A DNA stretch of 64,000 nucleotides from NCBI GenBank assembly GCA_035505915.1, contig DATJQI010000057.1, forward strand, positions 1 through 64,000, read 5' to 3'. Position numbers and translations under genes: made by a program. The notes under the pieces are model-generated. The model did not search any database, was not told where the DNA came from, and worked only from the letters and a program-made list of their open reading frames with translations. Every line of letters starts with the position of its first letter. Position 1 is the stretch's first letter. The stretch comes from 40CM-2-70-7 sp035505915. Its GTDB lineage: Bacteria; Gemmatimonadota; Gemmatimonadetes; Gemmatimonadales; GWC2-71-9. Positions 17,129 through 25,927 of this stretch are shown piece after piece.

Positions 17129-19162
17129 TCACCCCTTCAGGTACTGATCCAACCAGTCCTGCACCACGCCCCACCACAGCCGGCGGTTGCGGGGCCGCAG
17201 CACGAAGTGCCCCTCGTCGGGGAAGTAGAGGAACTTGCCCGGGAGGTGATGGAGCTGGAGCGCGGTGTAGGCCTGGTACCCTTCGGACAGGTCCACCCGG
17301 TAGTCGAGCTGGGAGTGGACGATCAGCATCGGGGTCTTCCAGTTCTGCACGAAGTTGAGGGGCGACCACTGCTCGTACAGGGCGCGGTTGCCGCCCGGCT
17401 CCTGATAGGGAGTCCCCCCGAACTCCCATTTCGGGAACCACAGCTCCTCGGTGGTGCCGAACATCGATTCGGGATTGAAGACGCCGTCGTGGGCCACCAG
17501 GACCTTGAACCGGTTGGTGTGGCCGGCCAGCCAGTAGATCATGTACCCGCCGTACGACGCGCCCGCCGCTCCCATCCGGGTGGAATCCACGTAGGGAAGC
17601 CGCGCCACCACGTCCAGCCCCTTCATCACATCCTCGTACGGCCAGTCGCCCCAGTGCTGCGAGATGGCGTCGGTGAACGCCTGCCCGTATCCGGTCGAGC
17701 CGTGGAAGTTCACCGCGGCCACCACGTACCCGCGGGAGGCGAACATCTGGTAATTCCACCGGGCGTGCCATTCGTCGTGCCAGGCGCCCTGGGGACCGCC
17801 GTGGATGAGGTACACCACCGGGTACTTCTTCGCGGGATCGAAGCCGGGCGGCTTCAAGAGCCAGCCGAACACCGAGTCTCCCCCCGCGCCCACGAACCCG
17901 TACGGCTCGAGCGGATTGAGGTCGAGCTGGGACAACAGAGCGTCGTTGGTGTGGGTCAGCGGCTTGTCGTTCACCCATACTTCGGCGGGCGCCGTGTTGC
18001 TCTGGTGCAGGAAGGCGCGGGTCTTCCCGTCCGCGGACACGGTGAGGTTGGCGTTGACCCCGTTCCCGCCGAAAACCAGGGTGCGCTGGAAGGGAGCGAG
18101 CGAAATGCGGTAGAGGTTCTCCCGGCCCCGCTCCTCCGCCACCGCGTAGAGGCACTTCGAATCCGGACACCAGGAATAGGACGCGACCGACAGGGTCCAG
18201 CCCGCCGTCGCTTCCACCGGCGCGCCGTCGGTCCGCCCGCTCCTGCGCGGTACCAGCATGATCCGCAGGCGGTCGGCCTCGAAGCCGGCGCGCGCCATGG
18301 AGAGGTACGAGAGCCATTTGCCGTCCGGCGAAAATCGCGGCGTGTTGTCGGCGCCCGCATTGGCGGCGGTCAGGTCCCGCATGCCGCCGCCGTCCGGACC
18401 CATCAGGTACACGTCGACGTTGGTGTTGTCCGCGACCACCGAGTCGGCGTGAATTGCCACGGCGATCTCCTTGCCGTCCGGGGACATCGCGACATCCCCG
18501 TCACCCGACGTGGCGATGGTGGGCGCATCCTGGTCGATGGGCGTGAGATCGCGGGCCGCGCCGGTCGCGAGATCCACGCTGAAGACGTGCTGCCGCTGGC
18601 CCGCCCGCCAGTCCACCCAGTGCCGGTAGAACAGATTGGTCCAGATCCGGGCATCGGTGGGGTACGCGCCGTTCCGCCGGTCGATTTCCTGGTCCGTGGG
18701 CCACTTGACGTCGCTCACCGCCAGAAACCCCGCCCCGCTGGGCATCCAGTACAGCTCACCCACGCCGTCGGGGAGCTCGCTCACCCGGCGTGGCGTCCCA
18801 CCCGCGGCCGGCATCACCCAGATCTGGGGCCCGTGCTCACGTCCGGACAGGAACGCGATCGTCTGACCATCGGGGGACCAGCGCGGTGACCGGTCCGATC
18901 CGACCCCCACCGACAGCTCGTGGGTGGCGCCCGTCGCCGTGCTCGCCATCCACAACCGGGACACCGACTTGTTGTCCTGCAGGGAGACGGTCCCCACGGT
19001 GTAGACCACCCACTTTCCGTCGGGCGAGATCTGGGGATCCCCGACGTTCTTGAGCCCCAGATAGTCCTCCACCGTCAGGGCCCGCTTCTGGGCGACGAGA
19101 GCGGGAAGCGGGAAGAGGGACGCGGGAAGCGTGAGGGCAAGAGCGAATTTCAGGCACTTCAT
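17129..19162 (-). CDS. secreted S9-family peptidase (dipeptidyl/acylaminoacyl peptidase type)
   Basis: 677 residues. Signal peptide (MKCLKFALALTLPASLFPLPALVAQ), a beta-propeller N-domain with TolB-like repeats (DPQISPDGKWVVYTV, SPRWSPDGQTIAFLS, TPRFSPDGKWLSYLS) and a C-terminal alpha/beta hydrolase. Catalytic Ser in GASYGGYM, Asp in HSQLDYRVD and His in DEGHFVL are all present. Cleaves short peptides, probably in the periplasm. GGAG lies 6 bases before the ATG. The stretch of DNA encoding the signal peptide is a run of degenerate CGGGAAG units. Single-gene unit upstream of the TonB-receptor operon. Confidence 0.93.
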   Translation of the reverse strand: MKCLKFALALTLPASLFPLPALVAQKRALTVEDYLGLKNVGDPQISPDGKWVVYTVGTVSLQDNKSVSRLWMASTATGATHELSVGVGSDRSPRWSPDGQTIAFLSGREHGPQIWVMPAAGGTPRRVSELPDGVGELYWMPSGAGFLAVSDVKWPTDQEIDRRNGAYPTDARIWTNLFYRHWVDWRAGQRQHVFSVDLATGAARDLTPIDQDAPTIATSGDGDVAMSPDGKEIAVAIHADSVVADNTNVDVYLMGPDGGGMRDLTAANAGADNTPRFSPDGKWLSYLSMARAGFEADRLRIMLVPRRSGRTDGAPVEATAGWTLSVASYSWCPDSKCLYAVAEERGRENLYRISLAPFQRTLVFGGNGVNANLTVSADGKTRAFLHQSNTAPAEVWVNDKPLTHTNDALLSQLDLNPLEPYGFVGAGGDSVFGWLLKPPGFDPAKKYPVVYLIHGGPQGAWHDEWHARWNYQMFASRGYVVAAVNFHGSTGYGQAFTDAISQHWGDWPYEDVMKGLDVVARLPYVDSTRMGAAGASYGGYMIYWLAGHTNRFKVLVAHDGVFNPESMFGTTEELWFPKWEFGGTPYQEPGGNRALYEQWSPLNFVQNWKTPMLIVHSQLDYRVDLSEGYQAYTALQLHHLPGKFLYFPDEGHFVLRPRNRRLWWGVVQDWLDQYLKG

Positions 19163-19191
19163 GGAGTTCTCCAGTGGTCGGGTGCAACGAA

Positions 19192-19223
19192 CCGTCTAGC
19201 CGTCTAACCGTCTAGCCGTCTAG
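19192..19223. repeat. four tandem 8-bp units CCGTCTAG/A
   Basis: CCGTCTAG, CCGTCTAA, CCGTCTAG, CCGTCTAG follow each other without spacing (19192-19223). Because the unit is 8 bases, the minus-strand TAG falls in every reading frame, and the last copy supplies the stop codon of the small gene at 19220. Possibly a slipped-strand microsatellite. Confidence 0.8.
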
Positions 19224-19477
19224 TAGTCCGGATGCATCATGATCGCGCGCACCAGCTCGTCGAACGGCTTGGACTCCGCCGTGACGTTCCCTGCCGGGTC
19301 GGTGTGGACGTTCCACGAACACAGCTCGTTCAGCGCGGTCGCTTCTTCGTAGGTCAGGTGCAGGGAGAACCCCCCGCCGTCGGCCTGGGCCGCGTCCAGC
19401 ACGCGCTTGAGGACGTCGGGCAGGTGCTTGGCGCCCAGCACGGCGTCGCGCTGCGCGCGGGTGATGGCGAGATCCAT
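19220..19477 (-). CDS. small hypothetical protein (85 aa)
   Basis: 85 residues, function not recognised. Acidic, helical, no membrane segment: MDLAITRAQRDAVLGAKHLP, then ALNELCSWNVHTDPAGNVT and a C-terminal IMMHPDY. The longer frame upstream to 19777 would run antisense through the KAS III gene, so the ATG at 19477 is preferred; it has only a weak AAGGG ahead of it. It is divergent from the KAS III gene and its stop codon lies in the CCGTCTAG repeat. Confidence 0.65.
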   Translation of the reverse strand: MDLAITRAQRDAVLGAKHLPDVLKRVLDAAQADGGGFSLHLTYEEATALNELCSWNVHTDPAGNVTAESKPFDELVRAIMMHPDY

Positions 19478-19547
19478 GTCCCTTGCTTTGCGGAAGAGGA
19501 GGCGAAATCTTCTCCCGCCCGTCACATCCCGCAACCGGAGAAGGGCC

Positions 19548-20543
19548 ATGCCCCGGACCGAGTTCCTCGCCACCGGATTCCACGTTCCGGAGCGGCTCGT
19601 CACGAACGACGATCTCTCCAAGCTGATGGACACGTCGGACGAGTGGATCGTCCAGCGGAGCGGGATCAAGACCCGGTACTGGGTGTCGCCCGGCGAGACC
19701 GGCGTCACCCTGGCGGCGCAGGCGTCCCGGAAGGCCCTCGCCGCCGCGGGAATGACGGCCCGCGACGTCGACTGCATCGTCTACTGCACCTGCACCCCCG
19801 ACCACTTCGAGCCGGGGAACGGCGTCTTTCTCCAGCGCGAGCTCGGCGTCACGGACATCCCGGCGGTGGACGTCCGGAACCAGTGCTCGGGGTTCATCTA
19901 CGGGCTCTCGATCGCGGATGCCTGGATCCGGATGGGCCAATACCGCCGCGTGCTCCTGATCGGCGCCGAGGTGCACTCGCGGGGGCTGGACAAGACCACG
20001 CGGGGACGGGACACGGCGGTGCTGTTCGGCGACGGCGCCGGAGCCGTGGTGCTGGGCCCGACCGAAGACGCCGGCCGCGGCGTGCTGTCGACCCACCTGT
20101 TTTCGGACGGGCGCTACGCGGAGAAGCTCTGGGTGGACGGGCCCGGCCTGGCGCACGACCCCTACGTGTCCGTCGAGATGCTGGAGCAGGGGCTCCACCG
20201 CGCCGTGATGGAAGGCCGCGAAGTCTTCAAATTCGCGTCGGTCAAGATGCCGGAATCGGTGGCGACCGCGCTTTCCACCAACGGCTGCACCACGAAGGAC
20301 ATCACGCTCCTGGTTCCCCACCAGGCGAACCTCCGCATCATCGAGATGGTGCGGCAGGCGACGGGGCTCAGCGACTCCCAGGTCTACGCCAACATCCAGA
20401 AATACGGAAACACCACGGCGGCGTCGATTCCCATCGCCCTGCACGAGGCGCTTGGCGAGCAACGGCTGAAGCGGGGAGACCTGCTGGTGCTGACGGCGTT
20501 CGGGTCCGGATTCACCTGGGGCAGCGCCGCTATTCGCTGGTGA
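19548..20543 (+). CDS. 3-oxoacyl-ACP synthase III (KAS III) family enzyme
   Basis: 331 residues. Catalytic triad of the FabH class: Cys in VRNQCSGFIYGL, His in LVPHQANLRII and Asn in YGNTTAASIP. This family condenses acyl-CoA with malonyl-ACP to start fatty-acid or secondary lipid synthesis. GGAGAAGG precedes the ATG. It stands alone, away from other fab genes, and has insertions relative to E. coli FabH (a loop near DPYVSVEMLEQGLHRAVMEG), so a specialised condensing enzyme is possible. Converges on the TPR gene with a 14-base overlap. Confidence 0.85.
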   Translation: MPRTEFLATGFHVPERLVTNDDLSKLMDTSDEWIVQRSGIKTRYWVSPGETGVTLAAQASRKALAAAGMTARDVDCIVYCTCTPDHFEPGNGVFLQRELGVTDIPAVDVRNQCSGFIYGLSIADAWIRMGQYRRVLLIGAEVHSRGLDKTTRGRDTAVLFGDGAGAVVLGPTEDAGRGVLSTHLFSDGRYAEKLWVDGPGLAHDPYVSVEMLEQGLHRAVMEGREVFKFASVKMPESVATALSTNGCTTKDITLLVPHQANLRIIEMVRQATGLSDSQVYANIQKYGNTTAASIPIALHEALGEQRLKRGDLLVLTAFGSGFTWGSAAIRW

Positions 20544-21165
20544 GCTCCCGCAGCCGGTCCCGCGCCTCCGCCTCGTACCGCGTGCCCTTGTAGCGGTCGG
20601 CGAAACGCGCGAGCTCGATCTTCAGCCGGTCCTTCCGCCCCGAGCGCTCGTAGAGCCCGATCAGCCCCTGGAAGGCGGCCAGCTCCCGCCGCTCGTCGGG
20701 TTTCGCGCGGCGCACTTCGAGGTACAGCTGCTCCGCCTCCCCGTCCGCTTTCAGGTGCTTCTCCAGGAGCTCCGCCAGCCGCAGGCGCGCCTCGTAATCT
20801 TCGGGGTGCACGCGGATGTAGTCGCGGTAATACGCGGCGGCCTCCGCGTACTGTCCCCGCACCAGCAGCACTTCCTGGCGGGCGTAGGTGGGTGACGGGG
20901 GGGGCACCTCGGAGCCGCCGCCGACCGCGTCGAGGGACATCCGGCTCGTAAGCCCGTGGAGGATTTTCGTGATGAGCACCACCACCGGCACGTCGAGCAC
21001 GAGCAGTCCGATGAGCACCCATCGCGGCAGCAGCTCCCGGTACGACAGCAGCAGCTCGATACCCACGAGGACCACCAGCACCGTGGGACCGATCACGAGG
21101 AGTGCGCGCAGGAAGTACGCCTGATCGACCGAGTCGATCTCGGCGGGACCGTCGCGACGCGCCAT
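20530..21165 (-). CDS. TPR-containing membrane protein, paralogue A
   Basis: 211 residues. Two membrane helices (about 18-40 and 50-70), then a proline-rich linker (EVPPPSPTYARQE) and a cytoplasmic or periplasmic tetratricopeptide region with VRGQYAEAAAYYRDYIRVHPEDYEARLRLAELLEKHL. Function unknown; TPRs imply protein-protein contacts. It is a tandem duplicate of the next gene upstream (21172-21825), with near-identical segment order, and only six bases separate them, so they are co-transcribed with the nitrilase gene. Confidence 0.75.
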   Translation of the reverse strand: MARRDGPAEIDSVDQAYFLRALLVIGPTVLVVLVGIELLLSYRELLPRWVLIGLLVLDVPVVVLITKILHGLTSRMSLDAVGGGSEVPPPSPTYARQEVLLVRGQYAEAAAYYRDYIRVHPEDYEARLRLAELLEKHLKADGEAEQLYLEVRRAKPDERRELAAFQGLIGLYERSGRKDRLKIELARFADRYKGTRYEAEARDRLRELTSE

Positions 21166-21171
21166 CAGCGG

Positions 21172-21825
21172 TCAGCCATCGGCTTTCAGCCCCCGCAGCC
21201 GTTCGAGCGCTCCCGTCGCCTGCCGGCTGCCGGGATACCGGTCCGCGAATCGGGCGAGCTCGACCTTGAGCCGGTCGGTCCGCCCGGTCCGGGCGTACAA
21301 ATCGATGAGGCCGTTGAAGGCCGCCATCTCCCGCCGTTCATCCGGCCGGCCCCGCCGCACCTCGAGGTACAGCCGTTCCGCCTCCGCGTCGTCGTGCAGG
21401 TGCTTCTCGATCAGCGCCGCCAGACGCAATCGCGCCTCGAGGTCCTCGGGATGCACGCGGATGTGGTCCCGGTAATAGTCGGCGGCCTCGGCGTACTTGC
21501 CCTGGGTCACCAGCACGTCCTGCCGCACGTACGCCGGCGGCGGCGGCGGCAGGTTCCCGCTCGCGGAGAACGTGGCGACGAATCGCTCGGCAAGGCCCCC
21601 GGATCCGGCGTGCACCAGCTTGACGGCCCCGTAGGTGACCGGGGCGTCGAGCACCAGGAGGATGGGCAGCGACCATCCCGGGAGCACCCCTCGCTCGACG
21701 AAGAATCCTTCGATGGCGGCCAGGATGATGAAGACCGCCGGCCCCATCCAGAGCAGGGCCTTGACGAAGTAGGCCTGGTCGGCTGAATCGACGTCGCTGA
21801 GGGGACGCGCTTCCCGGGACGTCAT
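21172..21825 (-). CDS. TPR-containing membrane protein, paralogue B
   Basis: 217 residues, same architecture as its downstream neighbour: SVDSADQAYF-like N-terminus (here DVDSADQAYFVKALLWMGP), two membrane helices, a polyproline stretch (NLPPPPPAYVRQDVLV) and TPR units (GKYAEAADYYRDHIRVHPEDLEARLRLAALIEKHL). The ATG overlaps the nitrilase stop as ATGA. The longer frame up to 22170 is an artefact running through the nitrilase gene. Confidence 0.75.
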   Translation of the reverse strand: MTSREARPLSDVDSADQAYFVKALLWMGPAVFIILAAIEGFFVERGVLPGWSLPILLVLDAPVTYGAVKLVHAGSGGLAERFVATFSASGNLPPPPPAYVRQDVLVTQGKYAEAADYYRDHIRVHPEDLEARLRLAALIEKHLHDDAEAERLYLEVRRGRPDERREMAAFNGLIDLYARTGRTDRLKVELARFADRYPGSRQATGALERLRGLKADG

Positions 21826-22748
21826 ACCGCGGGATGACGGACGCGGAACTCGAAGACGTCGGGACGGCTGTAATGCCCGCTCACGTCCAGGGTGAGCGAC
21901 TCCCGGGTGATCTCTCCGAGATCGCAGTCGGCCACGAGCAGGGCCTCCTCGTCCCACACCGGACCGGCCAGGAGGCGGCCGTTCGGCGCGATGATCACCG
22001 ACCCGCCGCGGACCAGGAAGTCGTCGGGCTGGGACTTCTCGGGGCGGGGCGGCAGCTCGGGGGGGAGATCCCGGACCCGCAGGAGACTCCCGACCGCGAG
22101 CACGAAGCAGCGCCCCTCGAAGGCGTAGGCGCGCGACGCGACCTGGTGCATGTCCTGGACCGCGGGCCACCCGGCGACGTGGATCTCCTCGCCGGCATCG
22201 TGCATCGCCTGGCGCGCCAGCGGCATCCAGTGCTCCCAGCAGACCAGTCCCCCGACCCGCGCCCCCGCCAGCTCCACGGCCTTCAGGTCGTCGCCCGCGC
22301 CCAGTCCCCAGACCAGCCGCTCATGGTACGTCGGCATCAGTTTCCGGTGACGGTGCGCGAGCGTCCCGTCGGGACCGAAGTGCAGCTGCGCGTTGTAGAG
22401 GGTCCGGCCGGCCCGCTCGTGCACGCCGACCACCAGCGCGAGCGAAAGCTCCTTCGCCAACGCGCCGATGCGGCGCGTGGCGGAACCGCCCACCTCCACG
22501 GCGTTGGTCACCAGTCGTTCCCACACGGCCTTGGCTCCGGCGTTCCCCCACAGCGCCGCCCCCGGCGACTCGTCGAGCCAGGCGGGGTACCCGGTGAGCC
22601 AGGTCTCGCCGAACGCGGCGATGCGGGCGCCCTCCGCGGCGGCCCGCCGGGCCCACTGCTCGAGCCGGTCCAGGGAGGCCTCGAGATCGAGGAGCGCCGG
22701 GGCGGCCTGCACGGCGGCGACCCGGATGGTTCGGGATGGCACGGTCAC
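21822..22748 (-). CDS. nitrilase-superfamily carbon-nitrogen hydrolase
   Basis: 308 residues with the intact Glu-Lys-Cys triad: E48 (AAFGETWLTGYPAWLD), K136 (HRHRKLMPTYHERLVWG) and C170 (GGLVCWEHWMPLAR). The CWExxMPL context and HERLVWGLGxG pattern match the true nitrilase/cyanide-hydratase branch, which turns nitriles into carboxylic acids plus ammonia, rather than amidases. GTG start. It heads an operon with the two TPR membrane proteins, a pairing without an obvious functional reason. Confidence 0.88.
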   Translation of the reverse strand: MTVPSRTIRVAAVQAAPALLDLEASLDRLEQWARRAAAEGARIAAFGETWLTGYPAWLDESPGAALWGNAGAKAVWERLVTNAVEVGGSATRRIGALAKELSLALVVGVHERAGRTLYNAQLHFGPDGTLAHRHRKLMPTYHERLVWGLGAGDDLKAVELAGARVGGLVCWEHWMPLARQAMHDAGEEIHVAGWPAVQDMHQVASRAYAFEGRCFVLAVGSLLRVRDLPPELPPRPEKSQPDDFLVRGGSVIIAPNGRLLAGPVWDEEALLVADCDLGEITRESLTLDVSGHYSRPDVFEFRVRHPAV

Positions 22749-22814
22749 GCCCGCAGATTGCCCCGGAAACGCGGGGGCCGCAAGTTCCGTAGGGGAGTCA
22801 TCAAGGAGGAGTGC

Positions 22815-23063
22815 ATGATCGGGCTACTGGTGGTTGTGGGGGCGCTCGGCGGCGGGTTCCTCGGCGCCCGGCGGTTTGTGCGGCGGCGCCTCCGGTTCGT
22901 GGACGCGGTTCAGAGTCCGGCGGCCCCCATCGTCGCGGGCGTCGCCGCGACGGCGGTCGCGCTGCCGGTCACCATCCTGCCCGTGATCACCGGCCTCGCG
23001 GCGCTGGCGTTCGGCGTCGGTGTCGGCACCGGAGTGGCGTCGGGGCGCAAGCCGCCGTCCTGA
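22815..23063 (+). CDS. small membrane protein (82 aa)
   Basis: 82 residues: one N-terminal helix (MIGLLVVVGALGGGFLGARRF), a basic loop (RRRLRF) and a second hydrophobic region (PIVAGVAATAVALPVTILPVITGLAALAFGVGVG). Function unknown. AAGGAGG at optimal spacing before the ATG supports that it is real. Divergent from the nitrilase operon. Confidence 0.65.
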   Translation: MIGLLVVVGALGGGFLGARRFVRRRLRFVDAVQSPAAPIVAGVAATAVALPVTILPVITGLAALAFGVGVGTGVASGRKPPS

Positions 23064-23151
23064 TTTCTGAAGCCGGGTCTCTTTCCGGAACGCGGGGGTC
23101 GTTGCAGATTGAGGCGAGGTTCGCCCCCACCACTTTCGGAGAGGTCCGCCA

Positions 23152-23592
23152 ATGCTTCGGACGACCGCCGTAGTCGTTCTCGGTGCCGTGCTGCTGGCAC
23201 CGATCGCCGCCGCGCAAAGCCGCTGGGAAGATCAGGTCAACGATCAGATCAAGCGCGCCGGCCGCATCCTCGAAGACAAAGGCTTCTCACGGACGCACGA
23301 CCCCTACACCGGGTCGCTGCGCGAGGGCGAGAACGAGTACCTCTCGCTGACCCTCCACGCCGGCGAGCACTACGCCCTCCTGGGCGTGTGCGACAATGAT
23401 TGCAGCGACATCGATTTCCGTCTGTACGACGCCGACGACAACGAGGTCGCGTCCGACGTCCAGACCGACGACGTGCCGATCGTCCAGGTGACGCCCAGCG
23501 AGACCCAGCGCTACCGTCTCAAGGTGATCATGGTGTCGTGCAAGACGTCGCCCTGCTTCTACGGGGTCGGCGTGTTCGGCAAGGACGAGTAG
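23152..23592 (+). CDS. secreted PPC-like beta-sandwich protein
   Basis: 146 residues with a clear signal peptide (MLRTTAVVVLGAVLLAPIAAAQ). The mature part resembles a prepeptidase C-terminal (PPC) type domain: GENEYLSLTLHAGEHYALLGVCDNDCSDIDFRLYDADDNEVASD and a VIMVSCKTSPCFYGVGVF ending. Four cysteines could form two disulfides in the periplasm. GGAGAGG precedes the ATG. Function unknown. Confidence 0.75.
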   Translation: MLRTTAVVVLGAVLLAPIAAAQSRWEDQVNDQIKRAGRILEDKGFSRTHDPYTGSLREGENEYLSLTLHAGEHYALLGVCDNDCSDIDFRLYDADDNEVASDVQTDDVPIVQVTPSETQRYRLKVIMVSCKTSPCFYGVGVFGKDE

Positions 23593-23593
23593 C

Positions 23594-24043
23594 TCAGGGG
23601 GCGAACGGCCCGCGGACGTTCGCGGGCTGAAACGCCACCACCTCGGGCGAGGCGACCCCCGCCCGGACGTAGGGATCCTCCGCCAGCACCTGCTCCAGTG
23701 TCTCCCGGTCGGGCGCCGTCGCCACCAGGACGCCGCCCACCGGGGGTGAGCGCCGCGCCCACGCGACCACGATACCCCGCCCCGCCGCCCGTTCCAAATG
23801 GGAAACGTGCTCCGCACGGACCGCGTCCACGTCCGGGAGTGGACGCGTGTAGTTCATCAGCACCACGAAGAGCATCGTCACCTCGTAGCCGGGGCAGGAC
23901 CGTACCGGCAGCGGCGGGTAGCGTGTGAACCGGGCATCCTCCTCGGCCCGCCCGCACCGGTAGAAGGTCGAGCCCCGGCGGGTCGTGCTCGGACGGGTCC
24001 ACCGGCAGGTCAGGCACAGCCCAACCGTGTCCTGAGGCGCCAT
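23594..24043 (-). CDS. fusion of a CxxC micro-protein and a YciI-like domain
   Basis: 149 residues in one uninterrupted frame. Residues 1-56 (CLTCRWTRPSTTRRGSTFYRCGRAEEDARF then PYPPLPVRSCPGYE-like end) resemble a small CxxC protein that usually stands alone. Residues 57-149 (MLFVVLMNYTRPLPDVDAVRAEH to PANVRGPF) form a YciI/DUF-type ferredoxin-like domain. An internal ATG at residue 57 is preceded by GAGGTGACG, so the second half may also be made separately. Divergent from the Hpt-receiver operon. Confidence 0.65.
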   Translation of the reverse strand: MAPQDTVGLCLTCRWTRPSTTRRGSTFYRCGRAEEDARFTRYPPLPVRSCPGYEVTMLFVVLMNYTRPLPDVDAVRAEHVSHLERAAGRGIVVAWARRSPPVGGVLVATAPDRETLEQVLAEDPYVRAGVASPEVVAFQPANVRGPFAP

Positions 24044-24113
24044 CGGGGGAATATCGGCGTGCGGCGGGGCCCGTCGCTATGGCGCCTCCGCACCGGCTCC
24101 GCAGATTTGGGGT

Positions 24114-24869
24114 ATGCCGCCCCCCGACGCAGGCGTTCCCCCGGAGCTGCTCGCCGAATACCGGCGGGCGGTGGCGCTCCAGGTGAAGGCCCTGGAGGCC
24201 TGCGCCGGCCGCCTGGACCGGAACCCGTCCGATCGGGATGCCCTGGCGGAGTTCCGGCGGGAGGTCCACAAGGTGCGCGGGTCGGCCGGATCGTACGGCT
24301 TCCCGGAGGCGTCGGAGCTGGCGGCGGGAATGGAGGAGACGGCCAAGGACTGGCTGGGCCACGCGGAGGAAGTGCGGATGGACCGTGGCGGCATGGCCCG
24401 CTGGTTCGCGCACCGGCTCGCCGAATTCATCGAGCCCGACCGGAAAGTCGACGCGGCGGCGCCCGCGCGCCGGGCCACCGCCGCGACCAGCACCGTGCCT
24501 GAAGTCATCTGCGTCGAGGACGACCACTCCCTGGCCGAGCTGCTCGCGTACGGTCTCGAAAGCCGGGGGTACCGGTACGCGACGTACCAGAACGGCGCCG
24601 AGGCGCTCGAGGCGCTGCTGGCCCTCGACACCGCGGGCCGCCGCCCCCTCATCCTCCTGGACGTGGACCTCCCCGGCCTCGACGGCTTCTCCTTGTTCCA
24701 GCGCCTCGAGCGGGAACGTCCCGGGGCGTACCGCGTGGTGTTCACGAGCGTCCACAGCCAGGAGGACGAGCAGATGCGGGCCCTCGAAGCGGGAGCGCTC
24801 GATTATCTCGTGAAGCCGATCAGTCTCCGGGTGATGCTCGAGAAGATCCGCCGCTGGACCGGTAGGTGA
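24114..24869 (+). CDS. Hpt-receiver two-domain signalling protein
   Basis: 251 residues. N-terminal Hpt domain with phospho-His52 in VHKVRGSAGSYGF (the HKxRGSAG motif), an alanine/arginine linker, then a receiver domain with acidic pocket (VEDD), phospho-acceptor Asp183 in LLDVDLPGLDG and conserved Lys in DYLVKPIS. No output domain, so it acts as a phosphorelay node. It leads an overlapping operon with a HEAT-repeat protein and a membrane glycosyltransferase, suggesting phospho-signalling controls polysaccharide synthesis (inference). Confidence 0.9.
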   Translation: MPPPDAGVPPELLAEYRRAVALQVKALEACAGRLDRNPSDRDALAEFRREVHKVRGSAGSYGFPEASELAAGMEETAKDWLGHAEEVRMDRGGMARWFAHRLAEFIEPDRKVDAAAPARRATAATSTVPEVICVEDDHSLAELLAYGLESRGYRYATYQNGAEALEALLALDTAGRRPLILLDVDLPGLDGFSLFQRLERERPGAYRVVFTSVHSQEDEQMRALEAGALDYLVKPISLRVMLEKIRRWTGR

Positions 24870-25927
24870 GCGCCCGCCATCTGGTGCTGGTGGCGACGCT
24901 GGTCCAGGGCACCTTCGTCGCCGCCCTCCTTTTGTTGATCCTGGTCAACCGCTGGTACCGGACCTTCCGGCGCGGCCGCCTGCAATCCCGCCGCGACGAC
25001 GTGGAGCGCGCGTTCCAGCGCTGGGCCGCGGGCGACGCCGGGGTCGAGACGGTGTCGCAGGCGGTCGTGGCGCTGCCGGCCGGGATCGCCGTCGAGCGCC
25101 TGGCGGCGTGGAGCTCCCGCGTCCCCATCGACCGCTGGCCGGCGCTGACCGTGGCACTCGGCCAGGCCCCCTGGGGCGCGCGCCTGCGCCGGGGCGCCCG
25201 CGCCCGGCGCTGGTGGAAGCGACTGGAGGCCGCCCGGTTTCTCGCCGCCGCGGGGATCCAGTCGGACATCCCCACGCTGGCGCTCTTGATCGCGGACCCT
25301 CATCCCGCCGTCCACCTCGCCGCCGTCTCGGCGCTCAATCACCTCGACTCTCCGGACCTCGCGGCCGCGGTGATCGATCAACTTCCCACCTTGCCGGTCC
25401 ACGTGGGCGCATTCTATGCCGCGACCTTGCGGCGCGCGCGAAGCGTCGCCATCCCGCTGCTGCAGGAGCGCCTCACCCGGGTCGACGATCCCGCCCTGGC
25501 CCGCGTCGCCGAATACGCGGCGCGTCTGCAGGAGCCCGCCCTGCGTCCACGCTTCACGGCCCTCGCCAGGCACCCGAACCGCGAAGTCCGCGCCCAGGCC
25601 GCCCGCGCGCTCGGCTCCCTGCCGCACGCGGAGTCCCAGACCGCCCTGCTCGCGCTGCTCGCGGACGAGGCGTGGGTGGTGCGCGCACAGGCCGCCCGGG
25701 GCCTGGGGCTCCTCGCGAATCCGTCGTCCGTGCCGGCCCTGCGCCGGGCCCTCCGCGATTCCGAGTGGTGGGTGCGCCTGCGCGCCGCCCTGGCCCTCAC
25801 CCGGTTCGGCGGCGCGGGCCGGGACGCCCTCCTGCAGGAAGAGCGCGGCCCCGACGCGGGCGCCCGCAGCGTCACCGAGCTGGTCCTCGGTCTCTCGCCC
25901 CAGGCGTTGGCGGAGTACGCGACGTGA
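24866..25927 (+). CDS. membrane-anchored HEAT-repeat protein
   Basis: 353 residues. One N-terminal membrane helix (VLVATLVQGTFVAALLLLILV) followed by a basic stretch and six or more HEAT/PBS-lyase-like repeats (for example FTALARHPNREVRAQAARALGSLPHAESQTALLALLADEAWVVRAQAARGLG, quoted here only as repeat units of ~31 residues around positions 225-300). Such solenoids are scaffolds. GTG start overlaps the Hpt-receiver stop, and its TGA overlaps the glycosyltransferase GTG start (GTGA). Confidence 0.85.
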   Translation: MSARHLVLVATLVQGTFVAALLLLILVNRWYRTFRRGRLQSRRDDVERAFQRWAAGDAGVETVSQAVVALPAGIAVERLAAWSSRVPIDRWPALTVALGQAPWGARLRRGARARRWWKRLEAARFLAAAGIQSDIPTLALLIADPHPAVHLAAVSALNHLDSPDLAAAVIDQLPTLPVHVGAFYAATLRRARSVAIPLLQERLTRVDDPALARVAEYAARLQEPALRPRFTALARHPNREVRAQAARALGSLPHAESQTALLALLADEAWVVRAQAARGLGLLANPSSVPALRRALRDSEWWVRLRAALALTRFGGAGRDALLQEERGPDAGARSVTELVLGLSPQALAEYAT

